Assembly (NCBI RefSeq): GCF_900115085.1
Contig: NZ_FOVF01000002.1
Coordinates: 62,001-126,000, forward strand
Direction of reading: 5' to 3'
Length of the DNA stretch: 64,000 bases
Source of the DNA: Dokdonella immobilis
Lineage (GTDB): Bacteria; Pseudomonadota; Gammaproteobacteria; Xanthomonadales; Rhodanobacteraceae
The position numbers and the translations under genes were made by a program. How positions within the stretch are numbered: position 1 is the first letter of the stretch; every line of letters begins with the position of its first letter. Below are positions 1 to 7,511 of this stretch, piece by piece. The notes under the pieces are model-generated. The model worked only from the letters and a program-made list of their open reading frames with translations, made no database searches and was not told where the DNA came from.

Positions 1-113
1 TGATTCCTTCTTTGCAGCGGAGGCCAAGGGTCGATCTGCGGGTTGGTTGGCGCTTGCGGAGGCGGTGTCGGCGTGAAAGCCGTGAAGCGACGACCGACCC
101 GGATGGTACCGGA

Positions 114-602
114 CTACTTCATCGCTATGACGTGCGCCACGAATTGGTCGATGGCGATTTCGGTGCCCTGGTAGAAGCCGGATTCCCTGTTGGTCTGGAA
201 GTCGGTTTCGTTGCGGTGCAGGGCCGTGAACACGTAGCGCGTTCCGCTGCCGTCGGATGCCATCTGCATGATCGCGGTGATCGGGATGTCGTCGAAGACT
301 GCCGGCCGGTATCCGGGGAACAGCATCGAAGTCCAGACCAGGCGTTGCAGCGGAACGACCTCGAGGACGCAGCCGAGGTTCGGTGAATCGGGGCCGTCGC
401 CGACGGCGATGTCGATGCGGATGATGCCGCCTGGGCGCAGGTCCAGTTCGGCATGCGAGACGCGTCCCCAGGCCCTGGGCATGTACCAGGCCGCGAGGTG
501 CTCGGGCTTCGTCAACGCTTCCCAGACCAGGCGCGTCGGTGCATCGATGAAGCGTTCGATGGCGAAGTCGGTTTTCGGATCGAACGGGAAGGGTGGGTTC
601 AT
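114..602 (-). CDS. SRPBCC (AHSA1-like) domain protein
   Basis: A 162-residue protein of the START/Bet v1-like SRPBCC superfamily, AHSA1 branch. The N-terminal stretch IERFIDAPTRLVWEALTKPE followed by LAAWYMP is typical of this family, as is the late segment HRNETDF. Members form a single hydrophobic cavity and are mostly of unknown ligand. The ATG at 602 overlaps the stop of the upstream ArsR-family gene (ATGA), so the two are translationally coupled. This ArsR-SRPBCC pair is a recurring two-gene module in which the SRPBCC protein is thought to act on, or sense, the same signal as the repressor. Substrate cannot be read from the sequence. Confidence 0.88.
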   Translation of the reverse strand: MNPPFPFDPKTDFAIERFIDAPTRLVWEALTKPEHLAAWYMPRAWGRVSHAELDLRPGGIIRIDIAVGDGPDSPNLGCVLEVVPLQRLVWTSMLFPGYRPAVFDDIPITAIMQMASDGSGTRYVFTALHRNETDFQTNRESGFYQGTEIAIDQFVAHVIAMK

Positions 603-940
603 GTCTGCGGTTCCTTTTCCTTGAGTTCAGTGACGTACCGGTCGAAGCGGTCGAGGCGCGCCTCCCATGCCTGTCGGCGCGCGCTGAGCCAGTTCTCGGC
701 GACCTTGAAGCGCTCGGGCGCGATCGCATACGTGCGCACGCGCCCGCGCTTGCTCGATTTCACGAGCCGGCTGCGTTCGAGCACCGACAGGTGCTGCACG
801 AACGAGGGCAGTTGCATGTCGAACGGGGCGGCCAGTTCGCCGACCGTGGCCGGTGCGCGCGAAAGGCGCTCGAGGACCTTGCGCCGGGTCGGGTTGGACA
901 GGGCGAGAAACACGGCGTCGGCGACGGCGGACTGGGCCAC
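599..940 (-). CDS. ArsR-family winged-helix transcriptional regulator
   Basis: A 113-residue repressor-like protein. The segment LALSNPTRRKVLERLSRAPATVGELA followed by LPSFVQHLSVLERSRLV is the classic ArsR winged helix-turn-helix, and KRGRVRTYAI forms the wing. No metal-binding CxC pair is visible, so it is probably not a metal sensor; it fits the subgroup that pairs with SRPBCC proteins. The start is a GTG at 940, preceded by AAAGGAAA at good spacing. It is cotranscribed with the SRPBCC gene through a 4-base overlap. A palindrome at 1004-1021 may be its autoregulatory operator. Confidence 0.9.
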   Translation of the reverse strand: MAQSAVADAVFLALSNPTRRKVLERLSRAPATVGELAAPFDMQLPSFVQHLSVLERSRLVKSSKRGRVRTYAIAPERFKVAENWLSARRQAWEARLDRFDRYVTELKEKEPQT

Positions 941-1248
941 TTCGTTTTCCTTTGCCGGGATGGGCGAGGCTGTTGCGTTGCCCGAGTCTACGCTGCGCCA
1001 ATGCTAAGGTAAATACCTAAGTATTGATCGCATGATCGAGCGACGGGCCAGGTTTGTCGCCGCCCGGATGGATCGGGCGCCTCGCCGGAAGGAGACGATG
1101 CGGCGGTGATGGGATCGAGGCATCGCTCGCGCCTCGATGCGCGCCGGATGCCGTTCCATCGAGATCGTATGCATGACGCCGCGGGTGTCCTTCGACGCCG
1201 CTTCGCTGTGTTCAGGACGAACGGAATTTCCGCAACGGGTTGGCCGGC
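941..1248. other. Gene-free stretch between arsR-like gene and glycosyltransferase
   Basis: About 300 bases without a convincing gene. The part next to the ArsR-type gene holds its presumed promoter and the inverted repeat at 1004-1021. In the remaining 220 bases, up to the stop codon of the glycosyltransferase, I see no structure or motif I can name. Confidence 0.6.
1004..1021 (-). promoter_or_regulatory. Candidate ArsR-type operator
   Basis: An imperfect inverted repeat, CTAAGGTA-aa-TACCTAAG on the plus strand, with 8-base arms and one mismatch. It lies 64 bases upstream of the GTG start of the ArsR-family gene in an otherwise GC-rich region. ArsR proteins bind such AT-containing palindromes over their own promoters. 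Binding is inferred. Confidence 0.5.
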
Positions 1249-2169
1249 TCAGGGGTGGCGCCGGAACAGGTTCAGGACCCGGCGCTTGAGGGCGAGGACG
1301 CGCATGGCGCGTGCCTCGCGGCGGATGTCCGGGTTGGCGGAGGTCTTCTGCGCAGTGCGGATCCAGCGCCGGGCATCGCCGAAGCGGTTTTCGAACACGG
1401 CGCCGCGTGCATTGCGCAGGTAGGCGGCGGCCAGTGCGCGCTGGCCGACGTCGGCCGGCACCTTGTCACCGGCGGCGGCCACCGCACGCTCGATCACCCG
1501 GGTGTAGTCGTCATAGGTACGCGACAGCGAAGACAGGCCGTCATGGCCGCGGATGGCGCGGGCGAGCACTTCGTCGATCACGCCGATCGGCCAGTGCGCG
1601 GCCACGCGCAGGTGGAAGTCGAGGTCCTCGGCCGTGGCCAGTGATTCGTCGAACCCGCCGACGTCGGCGAACACTTCGCGGCGGAACATGGCCGAGACCG
1701 GTGCCAGGGCCGGGTTCTGCAGGACGCTGCCGAGCACCCAGCCGTCCTCTTGGATCACCTCGCGGCGACGGAAGCGGTCGATCGGCTTGCGTTCGATATC
1801 GATGCGCTCGACATCGCAGAGGACCATGCCGAACCCGGGATGGGCCTCGAGCCAGGCGACCTGGCGTTCGGTTTTCTCCGGCAGCCATTCGTCGTCGCTG
1901 TCGAGCAGGGCGAGGTAGCGGCCGCGAGCCATGGCCATGCCGCGGTTGCGCGCCGCCGAGACGCCGGCATTGGCCTGACGCACCTGGATGATGCGGTCGC
2001 CGAATTCGGCGGCGAGGCGCTCGCCGGTGCCGTCGGTCGAGCCGTCGTCGATGATGATGATTTCCTCGACCGGACGGGTCTGGTCCAGGGCCGAGCGGAT
2101 CGCGCGCACGACGAGCTCGCGCCGGTTGTATGTCGGTATGATGGCGGAAACCTCCGGAATCGCGGTCAT
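1249..2169 (-). CDS. Glycosyltransferase family 2
   Basis: A 306-residue GT-A-fold glycosyltransferase, counted from the ATG at 2169. The N-terminal SAIIPTYNRRELVVRAIRSA and IIIDDGSTDGTGERLA bind the nucleotide sugar. LLDSDDEW is the DXD-type metal site, and FDESLATAEDLDFHLR matches the acceptor-side ED motif. It probably adds one sugar of the EPS repeat on the cytoplasmic face. A TTG six codons further upstream (2187) is possible but less likely. The ATG shares a CATG palindrome with the start codon of the divergent deacetylase. Donor and acceptor sugars are unknown. Confidence 0.92.
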   Translation of the reverse strand: MTAIPEVSAIIPTYNRRELVVRAIRSALDQTRPVEEIIIIDDGSTDGTGERLAAEFGDRIIQVRQANAGVSAARNRGMAMARGRYLALLDSDDEWLPEKTERQVAWLEAHPGFGMVLCDVERIDIERKPIDRFRRREVIQEDGWVLGSVLQNPALAPVSAMFRREVFADVGGFDESLATAEDLDFHLRVAAHWPIGVIDEVLARAIRGHDGLSSLSRTYDDYTRVIERAVAAAGDKVPADVGQRALAAAYLRNARGAVFENRFGDARRWIRTAQKTSANPDIRREARAMRVLALKRRVLNLFRRHP

Positions 2170-3178
2170 GCTGTCCGATCTCGTCAAGAAGTTTCTCTAT
2201 GGTAGCGGCCTGCTCGGCCTCTACCACCGTTTTCGCAACCGACGCTCCCTGACCGTGATCATGTTCCACCGCGTGCTCGATCCGGACGATCCGCGCTGGA
2301 CGTCGTGCGATCCGGACTACACGCTCGACACACGCCTGTTCGAGCGCTGCCTCGCGTTCTTTCGCCGGCACTACACCATCGTCTCCGTGGATGACGTGCT
2401 CGCTGCGCGCAGGCAGGGCCGCGCGCTGCCGCCGCGCGCGCTGCTGATCACGTTCGACGACGGCTGGTCGGACAATGTCGATTTTGCCTTGCCGCGCCTG
2501 CGCGCCGCATCGCTGCCGGCCCTGCTGTTCGTGGTCGCCGACGTGGTCGGCCGGCGCCTGCCGTTCTTCCAGGAACGTATCGTCGGGGCCTGGCGCCTCG
2601 GCCGCGTCACTGCGCCGCAATTGCTGGCCGCGACGGGCGACGAGGACCGATCGGCCGGCAACGGGATCGGCGAGCTGCGCACGGCCATTGCCAGGCTCGA
2701 GGATCTCGACGATGAAGCGCGCCAGGCGGCGCTGGCCCCGTTCGAGGCCGCCCTCGATGACGGCCACCGGCACATGGTGGTCGCCGAGGAACTCGGCCAG
2801 CTCGAACGCGGCGGCGTCGCCATCGGCCTGCATGGCAAGACCCACACGCCGATGACGCGCGCGCAGGATCTCGATGCCGAACTCGGCGGCGCGCGTGCCC
2901 AGGTCGCCACGCAGCTGCCCTCGGCCGCGGCCCCGCTGACGATGTCGTTCCCGCACGGCCGCTACACGCCGGCGATCGCGGAGCGCGCCCGCGCGGCCGG
3001 GTATGAACTCGTGTTCACGAGCGATCCGACGATCAATCCGGTGGACGCGCAGCCGGACTGGTTGCTCGGTCGGGTCGGCTTCGAGCAGTCCGGCATCGTC
3101 GACAGCGCCGGCCGTTTTCGCGCGGACAAGCTCGCGTTGTTGCTGTTCCGCAAGCCGCAGCGGAGGCTTGCAGCTTGA
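2168..3178 (+). CDS. Polysaccharide deacetylase family protein (NodB-type)
   Basis: A 336-residue carbohydrate esterase 4-like protein. MFHRVL (about residues 32-37) and ITFDDGWSDN (TFDDG at 95-99) carry the metal-binding Asp pair. Further on, GLHGKTHTPMTR supplies the His-x(3)-His-like metal ligands, and SFPHGRYTP matches the later catalytic motif. There is no signal peptide, and the extra segment between the motifs resembles deacetylases of EPS clusters. It likely removes N- or O-acetyl groups from the polymer or a lipid-linked intermediate. The ATG at 2168 lies inside the upstream stretch of the divergent glycosyltransferase, with GGAA about 9 bases before it. Confidence 0.9.
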   Translation: MLSDLVKKFLYGSGLLGLYHRFRNRRSLTVIMFHRVLDPDDPRWTSCDPDYTLDTRLFERCLAFFRRHYTIVSVDDVLAARRQGRALPPRALLITFDDGWSDNVDFALPRLRAASLPALLFVVADVVGRRLPFFQERIVGAWRLGRVTAPQLLAATGDEDRSAGNGIGELRTAIARLEDLDDEARQAALAPFEAALDDGHRHMVVAEELGQLERGGVAIGLHGKTHTPMTRAQDLDAELGGARAQVATQLPSAAAPLTMSFPHGRYTPAIAERARAAGYELVFTSDPTINPVDAQPDWLLGRVGFEQSGIVDSAGRFRADKLALLLFRKPQRRLAA

Positions 3179-3339
3179 GAGAGTGCTGGGTTGCGGGGAT
3201 GTGCCGTAGTGGCTTCAGCCGTGATGTTCCTCGGAGAGCATGGCTGAGAGGAATCTAGCCTGGAGTCTCTTACTGCGAAGGGCTCGCGTCCTGCGGCGCG
3301 GGTTTCGATGGCGGGGCTCGCGTTGCCGCTTCGCTGTTG

Positions 3340-3371
3340 TCGCCGGGCCCCGGCCTGCGCCAGGGTGACGT
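3340..3371. repeat. REP-like intergenic palindrome
   Basis: Lying between two convergent genes, CGCCGGGCCCCGGCCTGCGC and the following CAGGGTGACG match the common proteobacterial dispersed palindrome that reads GTCACCCTGGCGCAGGCCGG on the other strand. Spurious translations of it contain the familiar HPGAGRGP string. It could act as a transcript-end hairpin for either convergent gene. No other copy was noticed in the window. Confidence 0.5.
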
Positions 3372-3384
3372 TGAAGGCTGCGGA

Positions 3385-4431
3385 CTATTCGTCTTCGTCG
3401 GCCGAGGTCAGGAACAGCGGCGGCATGGCGCCGTCGCGCGTCCATTTGCCGTATACCGGGCGGCGGCTGCGTGCGCTGAAGCCGGCGCCGAGCCAGCCAT
3501 CGAGGTGCCCGGCCTCGGCCGCGATCTCGACCGAGACGGCGGCGTGGCCGGCCTTGCGGGCGGCGCGCAGCAGCGCATCGATGCAGGCGCGGTCGAGACC
3601 GCGGCTGGCGTCGACGGCCCAGAAGTCGCGTACGTGCAGCAGGTCGCCGCGCGGCTGGCAGGCGAACCAGGCGTGCAGGGTGCCGTCGGTTTCGTTTTCA
3701 AGCAGGAGGTAGCGCGTCTTCTCGAGCGGGCAGGCATCGAAGCGCCAGCGCGCGAACGCCGTATTGCGGATCGCAAGGGCGCCGTCGATCGGCAGCGAGG
3801 CGGCCCAGACCGTATCGAAGCGCGCATCCGCGGCATCGCTCCAGCGTGCGCTCCAGCGCCGGTCGGCGCGCGCGCGCCAGGCATCGCGCAGGCGTACGGC
3901 GAAATCGAGCGGCAGGCTGGCGAGGCGGGCGAGCGGACGTGGCAGGCGACGGGCCAGGTAGCCGGCATAGCGCAGCACACGCGCATAGCGGATCATCTCG
4001 CCGAGCTTCGAATAGCCGATGCGCTTGAACACCGGCGCCGCCTTCGGATTCGGGAAGCCGTACAGCAGGCCGAAGCGCTGGCCGGCGACTTCAGCCAGGG
4101 CGGTCTGCAGCATCATCGCCGGGCCGAGCGAGCGATGCGCCGCGGCGACGGCGAGATCGACCAGCACGCCGGCCTCGATCGCTCCCGCAGCGGCCATGAG
4201 GCGCCGCGGACCTGCCGCGGCGACGCCGATGGGCGCGGCTTGCGGTGCCGCACGCAGCAGGCACACGCTCGGTTCGCCGAACGGGCATTGCGCATAGAAC
4301 CAGTCGAACTTCGCGCCCATGCGCGCGTCTTCGCCGAGGTTGCCGTGCCAGACCGCGAGAATCGCCTCGCGGTCGCGCCGGACCTGTCCCGGATCGACCT
4401 GGTAAGCGGCGGGCGTGCTGCCCTGGCTCAA
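3385..4431 (-). CDS. GNAT-like acyltransferase of the EPS locus
   Basis: A 348-residue protein resembling the GNAT N-acyltransferases found in EPS clusters. The first half contains a GNAT-like core: AGVLVDLAVAAAHRSLGPAMMLQTAL, then LLYGFPNPKAAPVFKRIGY. The second half, ending AVSVEIAAEAGHLDGWLGAGFSARSRRPVYG, repeats a GNAT-like ending, so it may be a double-GNAT (FemAB-like) fold. The gene starts at a TTG that overlaps the stop of the NAD-synthetase-like gene (TTGA). With the adjacent ligase and acyl carrier protein genes it may transfer an acyl or aminoacyl group to a sugar. Substrate is inferred only. Confidence 0.72.
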   Translation of the reverse strand: MSQGSTPAAYQVDPGQVRRDREAILAVWHGNLGEDARMGAKFDWFYAQCPFGEPSVCLLRAAPQAAPIGVAAAGPRRLMAAAGAIEAGVLVDLAVAAAHRSLGPAMMLQTALAEVAGQRFGLLYGFPNPKAAPVFKRIGYSKLGEMIRYARVLRYAGYLARRLPRPLARLASLPLDFAVRLRDAWRARADRRWSARWSDAADARFDTVWAASLPIDGALAIRNTAFARWRFDACPLEKTRYLLLENETDGTLHAWFACQPRGDLLHVRDFWAVDASRGLDRACIDALLRAARKAGHAAVSVEIAAEAGHLDGWLGAGFSARSRRPVYGKWTRDGAMPPLFLTSADEDE

Positions 4432-5417
4432 GCGTGCGCGTCCAGTTCGTTCACTTCACCGACCAGGATCGGCGCGCGATGCAGGTAGCGCGTCGTACGC
4501 CGCTTGGTCCGGATGTCCTCGTAGACGGCCTCGGCCTGCGCGTCGGAAATGTCCAGCACGCGCGCCAGTTCGGACGCGGCCACCTCGTGGTTGAGCGCCC
4601 ACAGGGCGAGATCCATCGAGCGATAGGGCAGGGCGAAATAGAATTCGTCCTGGCCCTGTTCGAGGCTGTAGGTGTCGGTGGTCGGCACCGCCGCGCAGAC
4701 GCGTTCGGGCAGGCCGAGATGGCGCGCCATTCCGTACACCTGGGTCTTGTAGAGGTGCGCGATCGGCTTGACGTCGGCGGAGCCGTCGCCGTTCTTGACG
4801 AAGAAGCCCTGGTCGTATTCGAGCCGGTTCGGCGTGCCGACCACGGCATAGTTGAGGCGGTCGGCATGGAAGTATTCGAGGTTCTTGCGGATGCGCTGCT
4901 TGAAGTTGGTGGCGGCGACGATCTGCAGGTATTCGGCGAGGCCGAGCGGACGCTCGACCTGATCGCCATCGGGCGACACGGCGACCAGGCGGAAGCGGTT
5001 GATGCGACCCTCGATGCCGCCTTCGATGACGATCTTGAAGCGCCAGCCGTCGCCGTATTCGGGCAGCGCGCGGCGCACCGCTTCGTCGCGCGCCGCGTAG
5101 CAGCCGATGGCGGCCAGGGCCGGGGCGATGTCGACGGTCTCGACGCGGATGCCGAGGTGCCCGGCCAGCAGGTTCGCGCGCACGGCGCTGTCGTCGCTGG
5201 AGTCGCGTTCGGGCAGGATCAGGGCGAAAACGCGTTCGGGGCCGAGCGCGCGCACGGCCAGGGCGACGCTCGAGGAGCTGTCGATGCCGCCCGAGATCGC
5301 GACGACGAGGCCGCGCTTGTGCAGCTCGCGCGCGGTGACTTCGCGCAGGCGCCTGGCGATGCGATCGGCCTCCTGCTCGTAGTCGATGTCCAGTACGCTC
5401 CAATCCAGCTTTGTCAC
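4428..5417 (-). CDS. NAD synthetase-like ATP-pyrophosphatase (NadE family)
   Basis: A 329-residue N-type ATP-PPase. AISGGIDSSSS (SGGIDSS at 42-48) is the pyrophosphate loop, and VVGTPNRLEYDQGFFVKNGDGSADV matches the NadE segment that binds NaAD and a second metal. NadE converts deamido-NAD to NAD with ammonia. There is no glutaminase domain here, so it would need free ammonia. It sits between an AMP-ligase and a GNAT-like gene with 4-base overlaps on both sides (GTG start at 5417). This points to a specialised copy serving the EPS pathway, possibly an amidation, rather than the housekeeping enzyme. The function is uncertain. Confidence 0.82.
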   Translation of the reverse strand: MTKLDWSVLDIDYEQEADRIARRLREVTARELHKRGLVVAISGGIDSSSSVALAVRALGPERVFALILPERDSSDDSAVRANLLAGHLGIRVETVDIAPALAAIGCYAARDEAVRRALPEYGDGWRFKIVIEGGIEGRINRFRLVAVSPDGDQVERPLGLAEYLQIVAATNFKQRIRKNLEYFHADRLNYAVVGTPNRLEYDQGFFVKNGDGSADVKPIAHLYKTQVYGMARHLGLPERVCAAVPTTDTYSLEQGQDEFYFALPYRSMDLALWALNHEVAASELARVLDISDAQAEAVYEDIRTKRRTTRYLHRAPILVGEVNELDAHA

Positions 5418-6946
5418 GAGACCTCCCGCGGTTCGGTGGTGGCGGTCAGTTGGGTCCGCCGGATCTTGCCCGAGGCAGTCTTCGGCAGCGCATCAACGAA
5501 CTCGATGAATTTCGGAATCTTGTAGGCGGCCAGGCGTTCCCGGCAATGCGCCTTGATCGCGTTGGCGTTCGAGCGATGCTCGGCATCGGTGACGACGAAG
5601 GCCTTGATGACCTGGCCAAGGGTGTCGTCGTCGACGCCAACGACGGCGACCTCGGCGATCCACGGCAATTCCGCGATCGCCTCTTCGACATCCTTCGGAT
5701 GCACGCGGTGGGCACCGGTCTTGATCATGTCGCTGCGGCGCCCGGCCAGGTAGAGAAAGCCGTCGGCGTCGAAGTGGCCCATGTCGCCGGTGCGCAGCCA
5801 GCCGTCCTGCAGCACGGCGGCGGTTGCCTCCGGATTGCGCCAATAGCCGAGCATCACGTTCGGGCCGCGTGCATGGACCTCGCCGACTTCCATCACGTCG
5901 GCCGGCTGTCCGTTCTCGCGGCGCACGACGAGTTCGACGCCGTCGATCGGCATGCCGACCGCGCCGGGCTTTTCGTCCAGGCGCTCGGGCGGCATCCAGG
6001 CCAGCCGCGCGGTCGCCTCGGTCTGGCCGTACATGATGTAGAGGCGTGCCTGGGGCAGGGCCTCGCGCAGGCGCTGCGCGGTCGCCGGGGCCATGGCCCC
6101 GCCGGCCTGGGTCAGGTAGCGCAGCGAGGACAGGTCGTAGTTGGCCAGTGGCACGCGGTTGAGCAGGAGCAGGAAGGTCGAGGGCACGCCGGAAAATCCG
6201 CTGACCCGCTCGCGCGCCATCGTTTCCACCATGAGGTGCGGAAACACCAGGTTGGCCTCGATGACGAGGAAGGCACCGACCGACAGGTGCGTGTGCAGTA
6301 CCGAGGCGCCATAGGAGTAGTAGAACGGCAGCACCGAGACGATGCTGTCGTCCTTGCCGAGTTCGAGATAGCGGACGATCGAATCGACGTTGGCGGCGAG
6401 ATTGGCGTGGCTGAGCATGACGCCCTTGGGCGCGCCGGTCGTTCCCGAGGTGTAGAGGATCATGGCCAGGTCGCTCGCCTGGTATTCCACCGGCGCCGAA
6501 GGTGCCGCGGCCGCCAGCGCGTCGGCCCAGGCGATGCTGGCGCCGTCGACGCCGGATGTGCCGGTGGCCACGCGCAGGATCGGTTCGGCGATCGCCTCGA
6601 GGGCCAGTTCGCTGTCGCGATGGCCGGCCTGGTAAACCACGCAGCGCGCTGCGCAGTGACGCAGCCACGGTGCGATGTCGCGTGCGCGTGCCTGCGCGTT
6701 GAGCGGAACGATCGCGGCTCCGGCCAGCCAGCAGCCGTGGCAGGCGACCACCGCTTCGATGCAATTTGGCAGGATCACGGCGACACGATCGCCGGCATCG
6801 ATGCCGGATGCCCGCAGGAACGCGGCGAATGCGCGTGCCTGTGCCCACAGCGTGCCGTAGTCGATCCGTCGCTCGCCTTCGGCGATGGCCCGACGCCCCG
6901 GTTCGACGCGGGCGATCCGTTCGATGCGTGAACTGAGCGGGATCAT
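5414..6946 (-). CDS. Acyl-CoA ligase / acyl-AMP ligase of EPS cluster type
   Basis: A 510-residue ANL-superfamily adenylating enzyme. The P-loop-like motif YTSGTTGAPKG lies at 165-175. YIMYGQTEATARLAW is the A5 motif, WLRTGDMGHFDADGFLYLAGR the A7/A8 hinge, and LPKTASGKIRR near residue 495 carries the catalytic lysine. It should activate a carboxylic acid as acyl-AMP and load it on CoA or, more likely given the adjacent gene, on the acyl carrier protein encoded 8 bases upstream. It matches the type of acyl-CoA ligase found in exosortase-associated EPS loci. The acid is unknown. Confidence 0.88.
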   Translation of the reverse strand: MIPLSSRIERIARVEPGRRAIAEGERRIDYGTLWAQARAFAAFLRASGIDAGDRVAVILPNCIEAVVACHGCWLAGAAIVPLNAQARARDIAPWLRHCAARCVVYQAGHRDSELALEAIAEPILRVATGTSGVDGASIAWADALAAAAPSAPVEYQASDLAMILYTSGTTGAPKGVMLSHANLAANVDSIVRYLELGKDDSIVSVLPFYYSYGASVLHTHLSVGAFLVIEANLVFPHLMVETMARERVSGFSGVPSTFLLLLNRVPLANYDLSSLRYLTQAGGAMAPATAQRLREALPQARLYIMYGQTEATARLAWMPPERLDEKPGAVGMPIDGVELVVRRENGQPADVMEVGEVHARGPNVMLGYWRNPEATAAVLQDGWLRTGDMGHFDADGFLYLAGRRSDMIKTGAHRVHPKDVEEAIAELPWIAEVAVVGVDDDTLGQVIKAFVVTDAEHRSNANAIKAHCRERLAAYKIPKFIEFVDALPKTASGKIRRTQLTATTEPREVS

Positions 6947-6954
6947 GCGCCTCC

Positions 6955-7203
6955 CTAGGCGGGCGACTTTCTTGCGACGAAGGCGGCGATCGAATCGATC
7001 GAATCGAAGTTGGCGGGAATCATTTCGGCATTCTCGACCTTGATCGCGTAGGTCTCTTCGAGATGCCCGATCAGTTCGAGCATGCCGGTCGAGTCGACGA
7101 TGCCGTCGCGGATCAGCGAGTCACCATCGGCCAGCGCGCTCTCATCGTCGGTGAATAGATAGTTCTCGAGCACGAATGCCTTGATCTGCTTCTTCTGGTC
7201 CAT
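6955..7203 (-). CDS. Acyl carrier protein
   Basis: An 82-residue acidic helical carrier protein. LIRDGIVDSTGMLELIGHLEE contains the phosphopantetheine attachment site, Ser38 in DST. The usual DSL is DST here. The rest (YAIKVENAEMIPANFDSIDSIAAFV) fits helices III and IV of the ACP fold. The ATG at 7203 is preceded by AGGGG about 12 bases upstream. It is the first gene of a minus-strand unit (ACP, ligase, NadE-like, GNAT-like) and presumably carries the activated acyl group between the ligase and an acyltransferase. Confidence 0.88.
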   Translation of the reverse strand: MDQKKQIKAFVLENYLFTDDESALADGDSLIRDGIVDSTGMLELIGHLEETYAIKVENAEMIPANFDSIDSIAAFVARKSPA

Positions 7204-7511
7204 CGACTTGGTTTCACCCCTGTGGATTGATGCGGCCGCATGGACGGAGCACACCGCCGGCAGGCCCATGCATGGCGTGTTCGGCCTGCGCCCGGCGCCT
7301 TCGCGTGCGCGCCGGCCGATTCCCCCGCGCCACGCCTGCTGACGTGCATGCGCCCCGACCGCGAGCGCGAATTGTGCCCGAAAGCGGCGGCGCCTGCCTT
7401 GCAGGTCGCCGATGCCGCCGGCCACGCCCCCGTGACCCGACGGGATGCGCGACGGGGGCGAATTGGCTAAGGTTGCGGGCCGAGATCGCCGAACCCGGAG
7501 AGGATGCACGC
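7204..7511. other. Divergent intergenic region
   Basis: A 308-base region between the divergently transcribed acyl carrier protein and sugar dehydrogenase genes. It must contain both promoters. TAAGGT near 7470 is a possible -10 element for the rightward gene, without a good -35. I see no riboswitch, operator palindrome or small gene I can support. Confidence 0.5.

Noticed and set aside
5411-6931. A 506-codon open frame on the plus strand opposite the ligase gene
   Set aside because: No family motif; the minus strand has a complete ANL enzyme.
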